Positions 1 to 8,945 are shown, counted from the stretch's first letter. The stretch is DNA of 33,808 nucleotides from Sphingobacteriales bacterium (GCA_004294495.1 REAS01000049.1:1-33808); one strand, 5' to 3'. Made by a program: numbers and translations. The notes: generated by a model from the sequence alone, not told the origin.

Positions 1-2
1 AA

Positions 3-182
3 TTAAACAACAGACCTAGAAAAAGATTTGGTTTTTTATCTCCAAATGAGATTTTTTCGCTAAAATTGGACTTGTTGCATTTATCACTTGAATCCGCCCC
101 CCGAAACGTTGGTCTCGTAGAAAAACTAGTAAATCGACTACATTATAAAGTTACTGATGATTGTATTATTATTCCTCAATGA
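3..182 (+). CDS. IS30-family transposase, C-terminal end (5' part lies outside the window)
   Basis: The open frame enters from the left edge and stops at TGA 180-182. Its first residues read LNNRPRKRFGFLSPNEIF, the conserved end of the DDE domain of IS30-type transposases (known pattern NxRPRKxLGxxTPxEvF). In the family the protein usually ends soon after this motif; here about 40 more residues follow, of unremarkable composition, so the C-terminus may be a read-through into flanking DNA or a diverged tail. I cannot see the 5' part, so intact IS versus remnant cannot be decided. No terminal inverted repeat could be identified with confidence between the stop and typA. Confidence 0.62.
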   Translation, partial: LNNRPRKRFGFLSPNEIFSLKLDLLHLSLESAPRNVGLVEKLVNRLHYKVTDDCIIIPQ

Positions 183-312
183 AAAACCATTATTGATCTA
201 AAACATTTTCTCCGTTTTTAGAATTTACATCTAAAATACCTTCACTATTAAAAAATTTTTTTAAGCGTACTAATTGTAATGCATTTAACCTTTTGTAAAA
301 AAACAATCAATC

Positions 313-347
313 AAAAAAAAGGGAATAAAGCTTAAGCCTTACTCCCT
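313..347 (-). terminator. Rho-independent terminator of typA
   Basis: An imperfect hairpin spans 320-347 (outer arms AGGGA and TCCCT, inner self-complementary GCTTAAGC). On the minus strand it is followed by eight T residues (plus-strand A-run 313-320), the expected layout for a terminator directly downstream of the typA stop at 368. Confidence 0.75.
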
Positions 348-367
348 ATATTTTTAATTTTAAAATC

Positions 368-2179
368 TTATTGATTCACAAACCTTTTGCCATTCACCTT
401 ACGTTCGTTTTCGGTAAGGTAAATTTTACGTAAACGAATACTTAAAGGCGTAACTTCAATATATTCATCGGCTTGTATATATTCCATACATTCTTCTAAC
501 GAAAACTTAATGGCTGGTGCAATACGTGTATTATCATCAGTTCCAGATGCTCGCATATTGGTTAATTGCTTGCCTTTGGTAATGTTAATTACTAAATCGT
601 TATCGCGTATGTGCTCGCCTAAAACCTGACCTTCGTAAATATCAACTCCTGGATCAATAAAGAATCTGCCTCTATCTTGTAATTTATCAATAGCGTAAGC
701 GGTAGTCATACCTTTGTCCATTGATATTAAAACTCCATTTAAACGACCAGGTATTGGGCCTTTCCAAGGTTCGTAATCCTTAAAACGGTGTGCCATAATT
801 GCTTCTCCCGCTGTAGCGGTTAAAACATTGTTACGTAAACCAATAATACCACGAGCAGGGATTTCAAATTCTAAATGTTGTAAATCTCCTTTAGGCTCCA
901 TAATTAATAGTTCGCCTTTACGTTGCGTAACCAATTCAATTACTTTACCCGATACTTCGCCTGGTACATCAACAATTAAGGTTTCAACAGGTTCGCATTT
1001 AACGCCATCAATCATTTTAACAATAACTTGTGGCTGGCCAACTTGCATTTCGTAACCTTCGCGACGCATAGTTTCGATAAGTACCGATAAATGCAAAATA
1101 CCTCGTCCGTAAACTAAATAAGAATCTGGCGATTCGGTTTCAACAACCTTTAAAGCCAAGTTTTTTTCCATTTCTTTAAACAAACGCTCGCGTAACCTTT
1201 GCGATGTTACAAATTTGCCTTCTTTGCCAAAAAATGGAGAGTTATTAATTGTGAACAACATATTCATGGTTGGCTCATCAATATGTATAACTTCTAATTG
1301 CTCGGGTTCGTTAAAATCGGCAATGGTATCGCCAATATCAAAACCATCAATACCTACTACAGCACAAATATCACCTGCCGAAACTTCGGTAGCTTTAATT
1401 TTACCTAAACCTTCGAAAGTATATAATTCTTTAATTCTTGATTTTACAATTTTACCATCGCGTTTTACTAACGATACGGGTTGGTTTTCTTTAACAGTAC
1501 CACGGGCAACACGGCCAACGGCAATCCTACCAACAAAACTCGAGTATTCTAATGAAGTAATTTGCATTTGCAAAGTTCCTTCAGATATTGGCGCCGGCGG
1601 AATGGTTGCCAAAATGGTATCCATCAATGGGAAAATATCTTCGGTTTTAACTTTCCAATCTGTACTCATCCAACCTTGTTTTGATGAACCGTAAATTACC
1701 GGGAAATCTAATTGGTCTTCGGTAGCATCTAAGTTAAAAAACAACTCAAAAATTTGCTCGTAAACTTCTTCGGGGCGACAGTTTTCTTTATCTACTTTGT
1801 TTACTACAACAATCGGCTTTAAGCCTAATGCTAATGCTTTTTGGGTAACAAAACGGGTTTGAGGCATGGCGCCTTCAAAGGCATCACACAAAATTAAAAC
1901 ACCATCGGCCATTTTTAAAACACGTTCAACCTCGCCACCAAAATCGGCGTGACCAGGAGTATCAATAATATTGATTTTAACGTCTTTGTACATTACCGAC
2001 ACGTTTTTAGAAACAATGGTTATACCACGTTCACGCTCTAAATCGTTGTTGTCTAATATCAATTCGCCAGTTTGTTCGTTATCTCTAAAAATAGAACAAC
2101 TGTGTAAAATTTTATCAACCAAAGTAGTTTTACCATGATCAACGTGAGCAATAATTGCTATGTTTCTTATCTTTTGCAT
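368..2179 (-). CDS. typA: Ribosome-associated GTPase TypA/BipA
   Basis: A 603-residue translational GTPase of the TypA/BipA family, of normal full length. The family binds the ribosome at the elongation-factor site and supports 50S assembly and stress or low-temperature growth. Visible GTPase motifs: G1 AHVDHGKTT (11-19), G2 RGITI (51-55), G3 DTPGH (73-77) and G4 NKVD (127-130), followed by the EF-G-like domains and the BipA-specific C-terminal domain (GMTTAYAIDKLQDRG region and the positively charged end). Start ATG at 2179 is preceded by a -7 element (2205-2212). It is monocistronic, with its own terminator and a divergent small gene upstream. Nothing unusual. Confidence 0.97.
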   Translation of the reverse strand: MQKIRNIAIIAHVDHGKTTLVDKILHSCSIFRDNEQTGELILDNNDLERERGITIVSKNVSVMYKDVKINIIDTPGHADFGGEVERVLKMADGVLILCDAFEGAMPQTRFVTQKALALGLKPIVVVNKVDKENCRPEEVYEQIFELFFNLDATEDQLDFPVIYGSSKQGWMSTDWKVKTEDIFPLMDTILATIPPAPISEGTLQMQITSLEYSSFVGRIAVGRVARGTVKENQPVSLVKRDGKIVKSRIKELYTFEGLGKIKATEVSAGDICAVVGIDGFDIGDTIADFNEPEQLEVIHIDEPTMNMLFTINNSPFFGKEGKFVTSQRLRERLFKEMEKNLALKVVETESPDSYLVYGRGILHLSVLIETMRREGYEMQVGQPQVIVKMIDGVKCEPVETLIVDVPGEVSGKVIELVTQRKGELLIMEPKGDLQHLEFEIPARGIIGLRNNVLTATAGEAIMAHRFKDYEPWKGPIPGRLNGVLISMDKGMTTAYAIDKLQDRGRFFIDPGVDIYEGQVLGEHIRDNDLVINITKGKQLTNMRASGTDDNTRIAPAIKFSLEECMEYIQADEYIEVTPLSIRLRKIYLTENERKVNGKRFVNQ

Positions 2180-2204
2180 TAAAATTATGCTTTTTATATT
2201 TTTG

Positions 2205-2212
2205 CAAAGTTA
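2205..2212 (-). promoter_or_regulatory. -7 promoter element for typA
   Basis: Minus-strand TAACTTTG matches the Bacteroidota consensus TAnnTTTG, about 25 nt before the typA ATG. No clear -33 TTTG was found at the usual distance, so the call rests on the -7 box alone. Confidence 0.5.
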
Positions 2213-2263
2213 AGATTTTAATGTTAAAAAACACTACCAATATGTAAAGTGAAACTTTAATGA

Positions 2264-2293
2264 CTTGATAAAGTAAACAATACCCTAATTTTG
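2264..2293 (+). promoter_or_regulatory. Promoter for the FeoB-associated small membrane peptide
   Basis: CTTG (2264-2267) and TAATTTTG (2286-2293) are separated by 18 nt, close to the TTTG-N19-TAnnTTTG arrangement of the Bacteroidota housekeeping sigma factor. The ATG lies 13 nt downstream. Confidence 0.5.
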
Positions 2294-2306
2294 TGTTAAT
2301 AAAAAT

Positions 2307-2462
2307 ATGCAAACCACACTCGTAATATTGCTGTTTATTGCTGCGTTAGGCTACGTAGCAAGGTTGTTGTACAAGTCGTTTACAACAACAAAAGGTTGTG
2401 CAAGCAATTGTGGAAAGTGTAAAGTCGATTTTGATATACCACAAACAAAAAAAGCAAAATAA
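2307..2462 (+). CDS. FeoB-associated Cys-rich membrane peptide
   Basis: A 51-residue peptide. Residues 4-22 form one transmembrane helix (TLVILLFIAALGYVARLLY), followed by a short cytosolic or periplasmic tail with three cysteines in GCASNCGKCK (C31, C35, C38) and a lysine-rich end. This matches the small FeoB-associated Cys-rich membrane protein family (virus attachment p12-like in Pfam naming), usually found beside the ferrous iron transporter FeoB. No feoB or feoA is in this window, so here it stands alone between typA and a deacetylase-like gene. It has its own promoter. The family assignment is by pattern; a role in iron transport is inferred from family context elsewhere. Confidence 0.72.
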   Translation: MQTTLVILLFIAALGYVARLLYKSFTTTKGCASNCGKCKVDFDIPQTKKAK

Positions 2463-2521
2463 TTAGTTAGACTCTTTTTACTACTTTGGCATTAAAAAAT
2501 TAATGAGCATTTTTACACCCA

Positions 2522-3811
2522 ATGCCATTATTAGTTTATACACCAACACTTAGCCCACGCAAAATCTATATTTTTAACCATATTTTGGTTAGCATATTAG
2601 GCATTGAATATAATTTTACCCATAACCAGCAAGTTTTTTTAGATTTTAAAGGTGCGAAATTAAACTATTCGGGTTTGCCTTGCGGCGATGAATTGTATAT
2701 AGAACAACATCCTTTTATAGATGAGAATACTATTAACCAACAACATTTTAATTTTGCAATAAAAGATGATTTCCAAGTGCCTTTTGCAGTAAAAACCGGG
2801 TTTTTTAGTTTCGATATGTTTTCGGCAGCATTTTATTTATTAAGCCGTTACGAAGAATATTTACCAAGCACAAAAGATACCCACGGCCGTTACCAAGCCG
2901 AAAACAGTGTTGCTTTTACGCACAATTTTTTACAAAAACCAGTTATAGATATTTGGGCTTATAATTTATTAGCGCAACTTAAACTGCGTTTTCCCGATTT
3001 AAAATCCGTTAAAAGAAAATTTACATTTACCCCAACAATTGATATTGATAACCCATATTATTTAAAAACCGAAACCACTAAAAACAAAAGCATTAAAATA
3101 ATTAAAGCACTTTTAAAAGGTAATTTTAGCATTTTAAAACACGACCCGTTTGATACTTACAAATACCTAAAAAACCTGCATCAACACTATAAATTAGAGC
3201 CAATATTTTTCTTTTTGGTGGGCAACAAACATATTTACGATAGCGCACCAAATTTATACGATTACCAAAGTTTGTATAAAAAGCTGATACAGTCAATTGC
3301 CACTTATGCGAATTTGGGTATTCATCCATCATACCAATCGAACCAAAATGTTGCTATTTTGACCGCCGAAATAGGTGTTTTAAAATCCGCATTAAGCGAT
3401 AAAAAAATTGAAATATCGAGACAACATTTTTTAAAATTAGATTTTCCAGAAACGTATAACAACCTAATTTTACAAAACATAAAACACGATTATACAATGG
3501 GTTATGCTACACACACGGGTTTTAGGGCGAGTACTTGTACGCCTTTTTATTGGTACAATTTACACACCGAAAGTGTTACCAATTTATATATACACCCTTT
3601 TGCAGTTATGGACCAAACCTTAAAAAAATATTTAGGATTAAATAAAACTGAAGCTATTGCGAATACCCAAAAACTAATTGATGAGGTAAAAAAAGTGAAC
3701 GGCAATTTTATAACTTTATGGCATAACGAAACTTTAAGTAATTTTGGCACTTGGAAGGGTTGGCAAAAGGTTTACCAACAAACGTTAGCATACGCAACAA
3801 AACAAATTTAA
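2522..3811 (+). CDS. DUF7033 / polysaccharide-deacetylase-like protein
   Basis: A 429-residue protein common in Bacteroidota. Residues about 1-150 form the DUF7033-type N-terminal domain (LVYTPTLSPRKIYIFNHIL, SAAFYLLSRYEEYLP). The remainder resembles a NodB-fold polysaccharide deacetylase: TIDID (172-176) sits where the metal-binding Asp pair would be, LGIHPSY (265-271) where a metal-binding His motif would be, and GFRASTCTPFYWY corresponds to the later conserved Arg/Pro region; a C-terminal LWHNE follows. No signal peptide is evident. The actual substrate is unknown; these genes are often near envelope or glycan genes. The ATG at 2522 is chosen because an upstream ATG at 2503 is out of frame. 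Likely transcribed alone or with the following gene. Confidence 0.7.
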   Translation: MPLLVYTPTLSPRKIYIFNHILVSILGIEYNFTHNQQVFLDFKGAKLNYSGLPCGDELYIEQHPFIDENTINQQHFNFAIKDDFQVPFAVKTGFFSFDMFSAAFYLLSRYEEYLPSTKDTHGRYQAENSVAFTHNFLQKPVIDIWAYNLLAQLKLRFPDLKSVKRKFTFTPTIDIDNPYYLKTETTKNKSIKIIKALLKGNFSILKHDPFDTYKYLKNLHQHYKLEPIFFFLVGNKHIYDSAPNLYDYQSLYKKLIQSIATYANLGIHPSYQSNQNVAILTAEIGVLKSALSDKKIEISRQHFLKLDFPETYNNLILQNIKHDYTMGYATHTGFRASTCTPFYWYNLHTESVTNLYIHPFAVMDQTLKKYLGLNKTEAIANTQKLIDEVKKVNGNFITLWHNETLSNFGTWKGWQKVYQQTLAYATKQI

Positions 3812-3886
3812 ATAGTGTTTTGCAGCAAAAAACGCCTAATTGCATTTTTTTTCTTACTATTACTTTAAATAAACCTCCGCATTGCA

Positions 3887-4888
3887 ATGATTGGGCAATT
3901 TAAATCTTCGCATCCTTTAAACATTTTTTGGCTGGTAATTATTACCGTTTTGCTACGCATTCCATTTGCATTAAATTTACAACAAGAGGCTAGTCAACCA
4001 TTTTTACAATTACTCCAAAATTTATTAATTCCGCATCAGTATTACAGTAATTTAACCTTTTTAGGTAATATAACCCTAACAGCTTTACTTATATTTTTAC
4101 AAGCTTTTTTGTTTAACTTAATTGTGAACAAACATAATTTATTAGGCAAGCAAACGTATTTACCCGCTTTGCTTTACGTAGTTTTTTGTAGCCTATTAGT
4201 ACCCTTTTTAACATTAAGTGTGCCTTTGGTATGCAATTTTTTTATACTTTATATTTTTAACAAATTATTACAAATTTATAAACAACCCGACGCCATTGCC
4301 CCACTGTTTGATATTGGCTTAGTTATAGGATTAGCAACTATCATCTATTATCCGCTTGCATTTTTGTTGTTTTTTTGTTGGGCTTGCGTAATTGTTTTAA
4401 GGCCGTTTTATTGGCGAGAGTGGTTAAGTAGTTTAATAGCTTTTACAACCATCCAATTTTTTTTAGCCGTTTACTATTACAACCACCAAAATTTAGGTGT
4501 TTTTATAAATATGTGGCAACTTTTTAAAACACCTATCAATTTTTATGATAACTTAAATTTAAATCAATTTTGGGTTTTGGCGCCAATAGCAATTGTCTTA
4601 TTGTTAGCACTTTTTAAGGTTGGTGCTAACTTTTTTAAAAGTTTTGTACTCGTTCGCAAAGGTTTTATTATATTGTTATTTATGACTTTTGCATTAATCG
4701 CATCGTTTTATTTAAGTCAAAACTTCTCTATTAACCATTTTATTCTTTTAGCAATACCAGTATCTTTTTTAATGGCGTACTATTTTTTGTATGCCAAAAG
4801 AAAATGGATATACGAAACTCTTTTTGTTGCTGTTTTAGCTACCATTATTTACTTTGAAGTAGCCACTCAGCTAAATTTTAATTTTTAA
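3887..4888 (+). CDS. DUF6427 family multi-pass membrane protein
   Basis: A 333-residue, very hydrophobic protein with roughly nine or ten predicted membrane helices (for instance IFWLVIITVLLRIPF near the start, IALLFD-type loops in the middle, and the final ETLFVAVLATIIYFEVA helix). The start motif MIGQFKSSHPLNIFW, with a polar segment before helix 1, and the WREWLSSL segment after a central helix pair fit the DUF6427 family of Bacteroidota. Function is not established. It is encoded 75 nt after the deacetylase-like gene and 70 nt before the purQ run, which has its own promoter. Confidence 0.7.
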   Translation: MIGQFKSSHPLNIFWLVIITVLLRIPFALNLQQEASQPFLQLLQNLLIPHQYYSNLTFLGNITLTALLIFLQAFLFNLIVNKHNLLGKQTYLPALLYVVFCSLLVPFLTLSVPLVCNFFILYIFNKLLQIYKQPDAIAPLFDIGLVIGLATIIYYPLAFLLFFCWACVIVLRPFYWREWLSSLIAFTTIQFFLAVYYYNHQNLGVFINMWQLFKTPINFYDNLNLNQFWVLAPIAIVLLLALFKVGANFFKSFVLVRKGFIILLFMTFALIASFYLSQNFSINHFILLAIPVSFLMAYYFLYAKRKWIYETLFVAVLATIIYFEVATQLNFNF

Positions 4889-4920
4889 CAGTAAATAACA
4901 GTATAGCACCTAAATTTTAA

Positions 4921-4928
4921 TAATTTTG
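4921..4928 (+). promoter_or_regulatory. -7 promoter element for the purQ-coaX run
   Basis: TAATTTTG fits TAnnTTTG and lies 30 nt before the purQ ATG. No good -33 element is visible. Confidence 0.45.
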
Positions 4929-4958
4929 TGTTTTTAAATCACAATAAAATAATTTTAA

Positions 4959-5651
4959 ATGAAAATTGGTGTAGTTGTTTTCCCTGGGTCTAATTGCGAC
5001 CAAGATTTGGTTGATGTTTTTTCAAAATTACCCGGCCAACAAGTAGTAAAACTTTGGCATAAAGACCACGATTTACAAGGTGTAGATTTTGTAGCATTAC
5101 CCGGCGGTTTTTCTTTTGGCGATTACCTTCGTTCTGGAGCAATCGCTCGTTTTTCGCCTATTATGCAACAAGTTATAACTTTTGCCAACAATGGCGGTTA
5201 TGTAATGGGTATTTGCAACGGATTCCAAATTTTAACCGAGGCTGGTTTATTGCCTGGAGCATTATTACACAACAACAACCGTAAATTTATTTGTAAAAAC
5301 ACTTTTATAAAAGCACAAACCAATAACAGTTTAGTTACTAATAAAAAAGATTTAAATACTGCTTTAAAAATACCCATTGCACACGGCGAGGGTAGGTTTT
5401 ACGCTGCGGCTGATGACTTAAAACGTTTAAATGATAACGACCAAGTTTTATTTAGGTATTGCGACGAGGCAGGGAACGTAACTTTAGAAGCAAACCCTAA
5501 TGGTTCGTTAGAAAATATTGCTGGAGTTTGTAATGTAAACCGTAATGTTTTTGGTATGATGCCACACCCCGAACGAGCTGCAAACGCCATTTTGGGCAAT
5601 CAAGATGGTTTGGCAATTTTTGAATCTATACTATCGTTTGTAAACGCATAA
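4959..5651 (+). CDS. purQ: Phosphoribosylformylglycinamidine synthase, glutaminase subunit PurQ
   Basis: A 230-residue class I glutamine amidotransferase, the usual length for the stand-alone PurQ subunit that supplies ammonia to PurL in step four of purine synthesis. It begins with the family signature [12 protein letters not shown], carries [12 protein letters not shown] (47-58), the nucleophile C86 in GICNGFQ, and the His/Glu pair in MMPHPERA near the C-terminus. It ends immediately before coaX (stop 5649-5651, next ATG 5652), so the two are probably translationally coupled. No purL or purS is in the window. Confidence 0.96.
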   Translation: MKIGVVVFPGSNCDQDLVDVFSKLPGQQVVKLWHKDHDLQGVDFVALPGGFSFGDYLRSGAIARFSPIMQQVITFANNGGYVMGICNGFQILTEAGLLPGALLHNNNRKFICKNTFIKAQTNNSLVTNKKDLNTALKIPIAHGEGRFYAAADDLKRLNDNDQVLFRYCDEAGNVTLEANPNGSLENIAGVCNVNRNVFGMMPHPERAANAILGNQDGLAIFESILSFVNA

Positions 5652-6395
5652 ATGAATAGTTTGGTTATCGATATTGGCAATTCGTTAATCAAAATTGCGG
5701 TTTTTAGTGCTCAAAAAATTGTTTTTTTAACCAAGGTTGATAATTTAAATAACATAGATATCAATGCAATTGTTGATAAGCACCAAACTCAAAAAATTAT
5801 AGTATCGAGTGTGCGTAAAACGGTTGAACACAGTTTATCGGCCTTAGCCAAAAAAAGAGAAATTTTATTTTTTGATAACGGAACAAAAACCCCCATTAAT
5901 AACTATTACCAAAGTCCAGAAACATTGGGTTTAGATAGGCTAGGGGCTGTTGTAGGAGCAAAAACATTATATGAAAATAATGCAGTATTGGTAATAGATG
6001 CTGGCACTTGTATTACCTACGATTTTGTTGATGAAAAAAGCAACTATTACGGAGGCAGTATTTCGCCCGGTATAAATATGCGTTTAAAAGCGTTAAACCA
6101 GCAAACCGGTAAATTGCCATTAGTGCATTTTGACGATAATTTTACCGCTAATTTTGGTGCAAATACACAACAAGCCATACTATCGGGCGTTATAAATGGC
6201 GTTTTGGCCGAAGTTAAGGGTTTTATAGAAAGCTATAATTTGCTTTACGCCGATTTAAAAATTATACTATGTGGTGGCGATGCCCCCTTTTTTGATACCC
6301 GATTTAAAAACAGCATATTTGCCCATCAAGTAATTAGCCAACCATATTTGGTGCTTATAGGTTTAAATACCATTGTAAATTTTAAGAATGATTAG
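5652..6395 (+). CDS. coaX: Type III pantothenate kinase
   Basis: A 247-residue ASKHA-fold kinase catalysing the first step of coenzyme A synthesis (pantothenate to 4'-phosphopantothenate). Seen: phosphate-1 motif DIGNS (7-11), GLDR (93-96) and DAGT (116-119) for ATP and pantothenate binding, followed by GGSISPG, the usual type III order. Starts on the base after the purQ stop and overlaps the next gene by 8 nt, indicating one transcript. Together with panB at 14.8 kb it gives two CoA-pathway genes in the window, not adjacent. Confidence 0.95.
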   Translation: MNSLVIDIGNSLIKIAVFSAQKIVFLTKVDNLNNIDINAIVDKHQTQKIIVSSVRKTVEHSLSALAKKREILFFDNGTKTPINNYYQSPETLGLDRLGAVVGAKTLYENNAVLVIDAGTCITYDFVDEKSNYYGGSISPGINMRLKALNQQTGKLPLVHFDDNFTANFGANTQQAILSGVINGVLAEVKGFIESYNLLYADLKIILCGGDAPFFDTRFKNSIFAHQVISQPYLVLIGLNTIVNFKND

Positions 6396-7677
6396 ATTAA
6401 AAAAACAGATAATAACGCTTGCATTTATAGGTTTAACTTCGATAAGTTGGGCACAAATAACCACCAATTCGCCTTACTCAAAATTTGGCGTAGGTACGGT
6501 AAAAGGTTCATTTTTACCACAAAATAAAGGAATGGGAAACTTGGCTTACGGCATAAGTAGTTATGGCGGATACCAAAACATAAACGTATCAAACCCCGCA
6601 TCGTACTCTCAAATACGCTTAACCACTTTTGATATTGGTGCAAGTGGCGAAATAAAAAGCCTTAATAAAGGAAACTTAACCGAAAGCGGTTTTAATGCAG
6701 CTTTAAGTCATCTTTTATTTGCGGTGCCAGTAACCCCAAAATCAGCGTTAAGCTTTGGTTTATTGCCTTATAGTAATTTAGGCTATCAATTTACCAATTT
6801 TGCAAAAGTTGATACTTTTAATGTTGAACACATTTACACCGGCGAGGGCGGCCTATCAAAAGCGTATTTAGGTTACGGCATACAGTTTGGCAAACATTTT
6901 AGCATTGGTGCAAATTTAACTTACCTGTTTGGTAATTTAAAACAAAACACCGCTACCGAGTTTTCTAAATACGTTGGCTTTCTAAATACCCGTAAACAAA
7001 CCGAAAATAGTATTGGTGGCGTTGTTGCCGAGTTTGGTGCTCAATATGTTGGGTTTTTAGATAAAAAAACAAAATTTACGTTAGGATATGCGGGTAATTT
7101 GAAAACGAACCTAAATACAACCAATAAAAACCTACATACAGTTTACCAAAAGGATTATTCAACCGACCGCGAATATGTTGGCGATACAACTTTTTTTACA
7201 CAAGACCAAGCTGGCAAATTGTTAATGCCTAGCAGTAATAATATTGGTTTTAGCATAGAAAAACTAAATAAATGGTTAATTGGGGTTGATTTTAGAAGTA
7301 CAGGATGGTCGGCTTTAACTAAAAATAATGTTAACCAAAATTTAAATAACAGTTATGGTATATCATTGGGTGGACAAATAACACCCAATATTAATGCCGT
7401 ATCAAACTATTTGGCATTAATTGATTACCGTTTAGGATTTAATTACGATAAAACTTACATAAACGTTAGTCAAACCGACATTAAAGCAACCAGCTTAAAT
7501 GTAGGTTTAGGTTTGCCGCTCCTTTCAGGTCGAACTACATTTTACAAAGTAAATATTGCTGCCGAAATTGGTAAACGTGGTACCACAGATAATAACTTAG
7601 TGAAAGAAAACTTTGTAAACCTACATGTTGGTTTTACTATAAACGATAGGTGGTTTCAAAAATATAAGTTTGATTAA
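6388..7677 (+). CDS. Putative outer membrane beta-barrel protein
   Basis: A 429-residue exported protein. A signal peptide is clear (KK followed by a hydrophobic core, predicted cleavage after SWA before QITTN). The mature part begins NSPYSKFGVGTV and alternates Gly/aromatic beta-hairpin-like segments typical of outer membrane barrels; the last stretch NLHVGFTINDRWFQKYKFD has the aromatic-rich strand character of a barrel end. Proteins of this sort commonly follow coaX and precede lptC in Bacteroidota, suggesting an envelope role, but the transported substrate, if any, is unknown. Translation overlaps coaX by 8 nt and lptC begins 10 nt downstream. Confidence 0.7.
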   Translation: MIRLKKQIITLAFIGLTSISWAQITTNSPYSKFGVGTVKGSFLPQNKGMGNLAYGISSYGGYQNINVSNPASYSQIRLTTFDIGASGEIKSLNKGNLTESGFNAALSHLLFAVPVTPKSALSFGLLPYSNLGYQFTNFAKVDTFNVEHIYTGEGGLSKAYLGYGIQFGKHFSIGANLTYLFGNLKQNTATEFSKYVGFLNTRKQTENSIGGVVAEFGAQYVGFLDKKTKFTLGYAGNLKTNLNTTNKNLHTVYQKDYSTDREYVGDTTFFTQDQAGKLLMPSSNNIGFSIEKLNKWLIGVDFRSTGWSALTKNNVNQNLNNSYGISLGGQITPNINAVSNYLALIDYRLGFNYDKTYINVSQTDIKATSLNVGLGLPLLSGRTTFYKVNIAAEIGKRGTTDNNLVKENFVNLHVGFTINDRWFQKYKFD

Positions 7678-7687
7678 ACCAGCCTAA

Positions 7688-8242
7688 ATGATTAGCCGCT
7701 TACTCTATATTTTTACTGCTATTTTGGTTTTGGTAGGAGGCTGTAAAAGCGATATAAGCAAGCTTAAAGCCATTAAGTTAAAAAAAGAAGCTTCGATAGA
7801 AACTACCATTGAAGCCGAAATGATTTATAGCGACTCGGCAAAAGTAAAAGCAAAATTAAACGCTCCGGTACTTTTAAACATAAAAACCGACACCCCGTAC
7901 TACGAAATGCCCAGAGGCATGCAGGTTATTTTTTACAACGATAGCCTACTACAATCAAGCAAAGTAACATCAGATTACGCCATTACCAAAGACAACCAAA
8001 AAGTATTAGAATTACGTAAAAACGTGGTTGCCGTAAATAATAAAGGCGAAACTTTTAAGTCGGAAGAGTTAATTTGGGACCAAAACAAACGCATATTTTT
8101 TTCGAATAAATTGGTTGATATCAGCACAGGTTCGGCTCAAATATCGGGCACAAAATTTTGGGCTAAAGAAGATTTTAGCTACTACGAAATTAAGCAAGGT
8201 GCTGGTCCACTAACTTTTAAGGATAATTTAACTGGGCAATAA
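7688..8242 (+). CDS. lptC: LPS export periplasmic protein LptC (lipoprotein form)
   Basis: A 184-residue protein with an N-terminal lipobox (LVGGC, Cys19), as in Bacteroidota LptC, rather than the transmembrane anchor of the E. coli protein. The rest fits the LptC/OstA-like beta-jellyroll: IYSDSAKVKAKLNAPVL, YYEMPRGMQVIFYNDS, VTSDYAITKDNQKVLELRKNVVAVN and LIWDQNKRIFFSNK. The family passes lipopolysaccharide from the LptB2FG extractor towards LptA and the outer membrane. It closes the purQ-coaX-OMP run; no other lpt genes are in the window. Confidence 0.88.
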   Translation: MISRLLYIFTAILVLVGGCKSDISKLKAIKLKKEASIETTIEAEMIYSDSAKVKAKLNAPVLLNIKTDTPYYEMPRGMQVIFYNDSLLQSSKVTSDYAITKDNQKVLELRKNVVAVNNKGETFKSEELIWDQNKRIFFSNKLVDISTGSAQISGTKFWAKEDFSYYEIKQGAGPLTFKDNLTGQ

Positions 8243-8284
8243 TGGGCTAATTTATTTGCTTTAGCATATCTTATTATAAAAGCA

Positions 8285-8905
8285 ATGAACGATAAATTTC
8301 GAAATAAATATAGAATATCATCTGCTAGGTTGCAAAACTGGGATTACGCAAGTGAGGGATCTTATTTTATTACCGTTTGTACCCAAAACAGAGATCATTT
8401 TTTTGGTGAAATCGAAAACCATAAAATGATATTATCAAATGTTGGCGTTATTGCCGATTTGATGTGGTACGAAATTAAAAACCATGCAAAAAATATTGAA
8501 TTGGGCGAATTTGTAGTAATGCCTAATCATATTCATGGGATTTTGATTTTAAATAATGAAAATGCTATAATTGAAATTAAAGAGGATTTTAACGGTGATA
8601 TTAACGGTGCCGTAGAGACAAGGCATGCCTTGTCTCTACAACCGGAACAACTGGAACAACCCGAATCCGAAAAATCAATTGGCCAAAAACGTTTTCAAAA
8701 CCAGGGAAAAAACACAATTTCATCAATATTAGGTTCATATAAATCTGCGGTAACAAAACACGCCAACCGTTTAGGTTTTGAATTTGGGTGGCAAGCGAGG
8801 TTTCACGATCATATTATTCGTGATGCAAAATCTTTTGAAAATATCCAAAATTATATTGCCAATAACGCTATGAATTGGAAAGACGATAAATTTTATGAAG
8901 GATAA
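8285..8905 (+). CDS. REP-associated tyrosine transposase (RAYT, IS200/TnpA_REP type)
   Basis: A 206-residue single-strand HUH transposase-like protein. Seen: GSYFITVCTQNRDHFFGEI near the N-terminus (Y1-type fold), the HUH pair H82 and H84 in VVMPNHIHGIL, the putative catalytic Y152 in ILGSYKSAVTKHANR, and the C-terminal FHDHIIRD. RAYTs of this group mobilise or maintain REP palindromes. Residues 110-119 (VETRHALSLQ) are translated from a perfect 28-bp palindrome of the REP family, sitting in a variable loop between the HUH motif and the catalytic helix; the array downstream (8946-9123) carries the same core. Frame is intact and key residues are kept, so it may be active. Confidence 0.92.
   Translation: MNDKFRNKYRISSARLQNWDYASEGSYFITVCTQNRDHFFGEIENHKMILSNVGVIADLMWYEIKNHAKNIELGEFVVMPNHIHGILILNNENAIIEIKEDFNGDINGAVETRHALSLQPEQLEQPESEKSIGQKRFQNQGKNTISSILGSYKSAVTKHANRLGFEFGWQARFHDHIIRDAKSFENIQNYIANNAMNWKDDKFYEG
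8612..8639 (+). repeat. REP-like perfect palindrome inside the RAYT coding sequence
   Basis: Fourteen bases GTAGAGACAAGGCA are followed directly by their exact reverse complement (28 bp, no loop). The core AGGCATGCCT is the same as in the array downstream of the gene. Confidence 0.9.
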
Positions 8906-8945
8906 TTGAATCGGGTTTTTTAAAACGTTGTTGCCAACGTTTACC

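Noticed and set aside
828-1694. Two plus-strand open frames inside typA
   Set aside because: They lie antisense to a clearly conserved GTPase and have no recognisable protein pattern.
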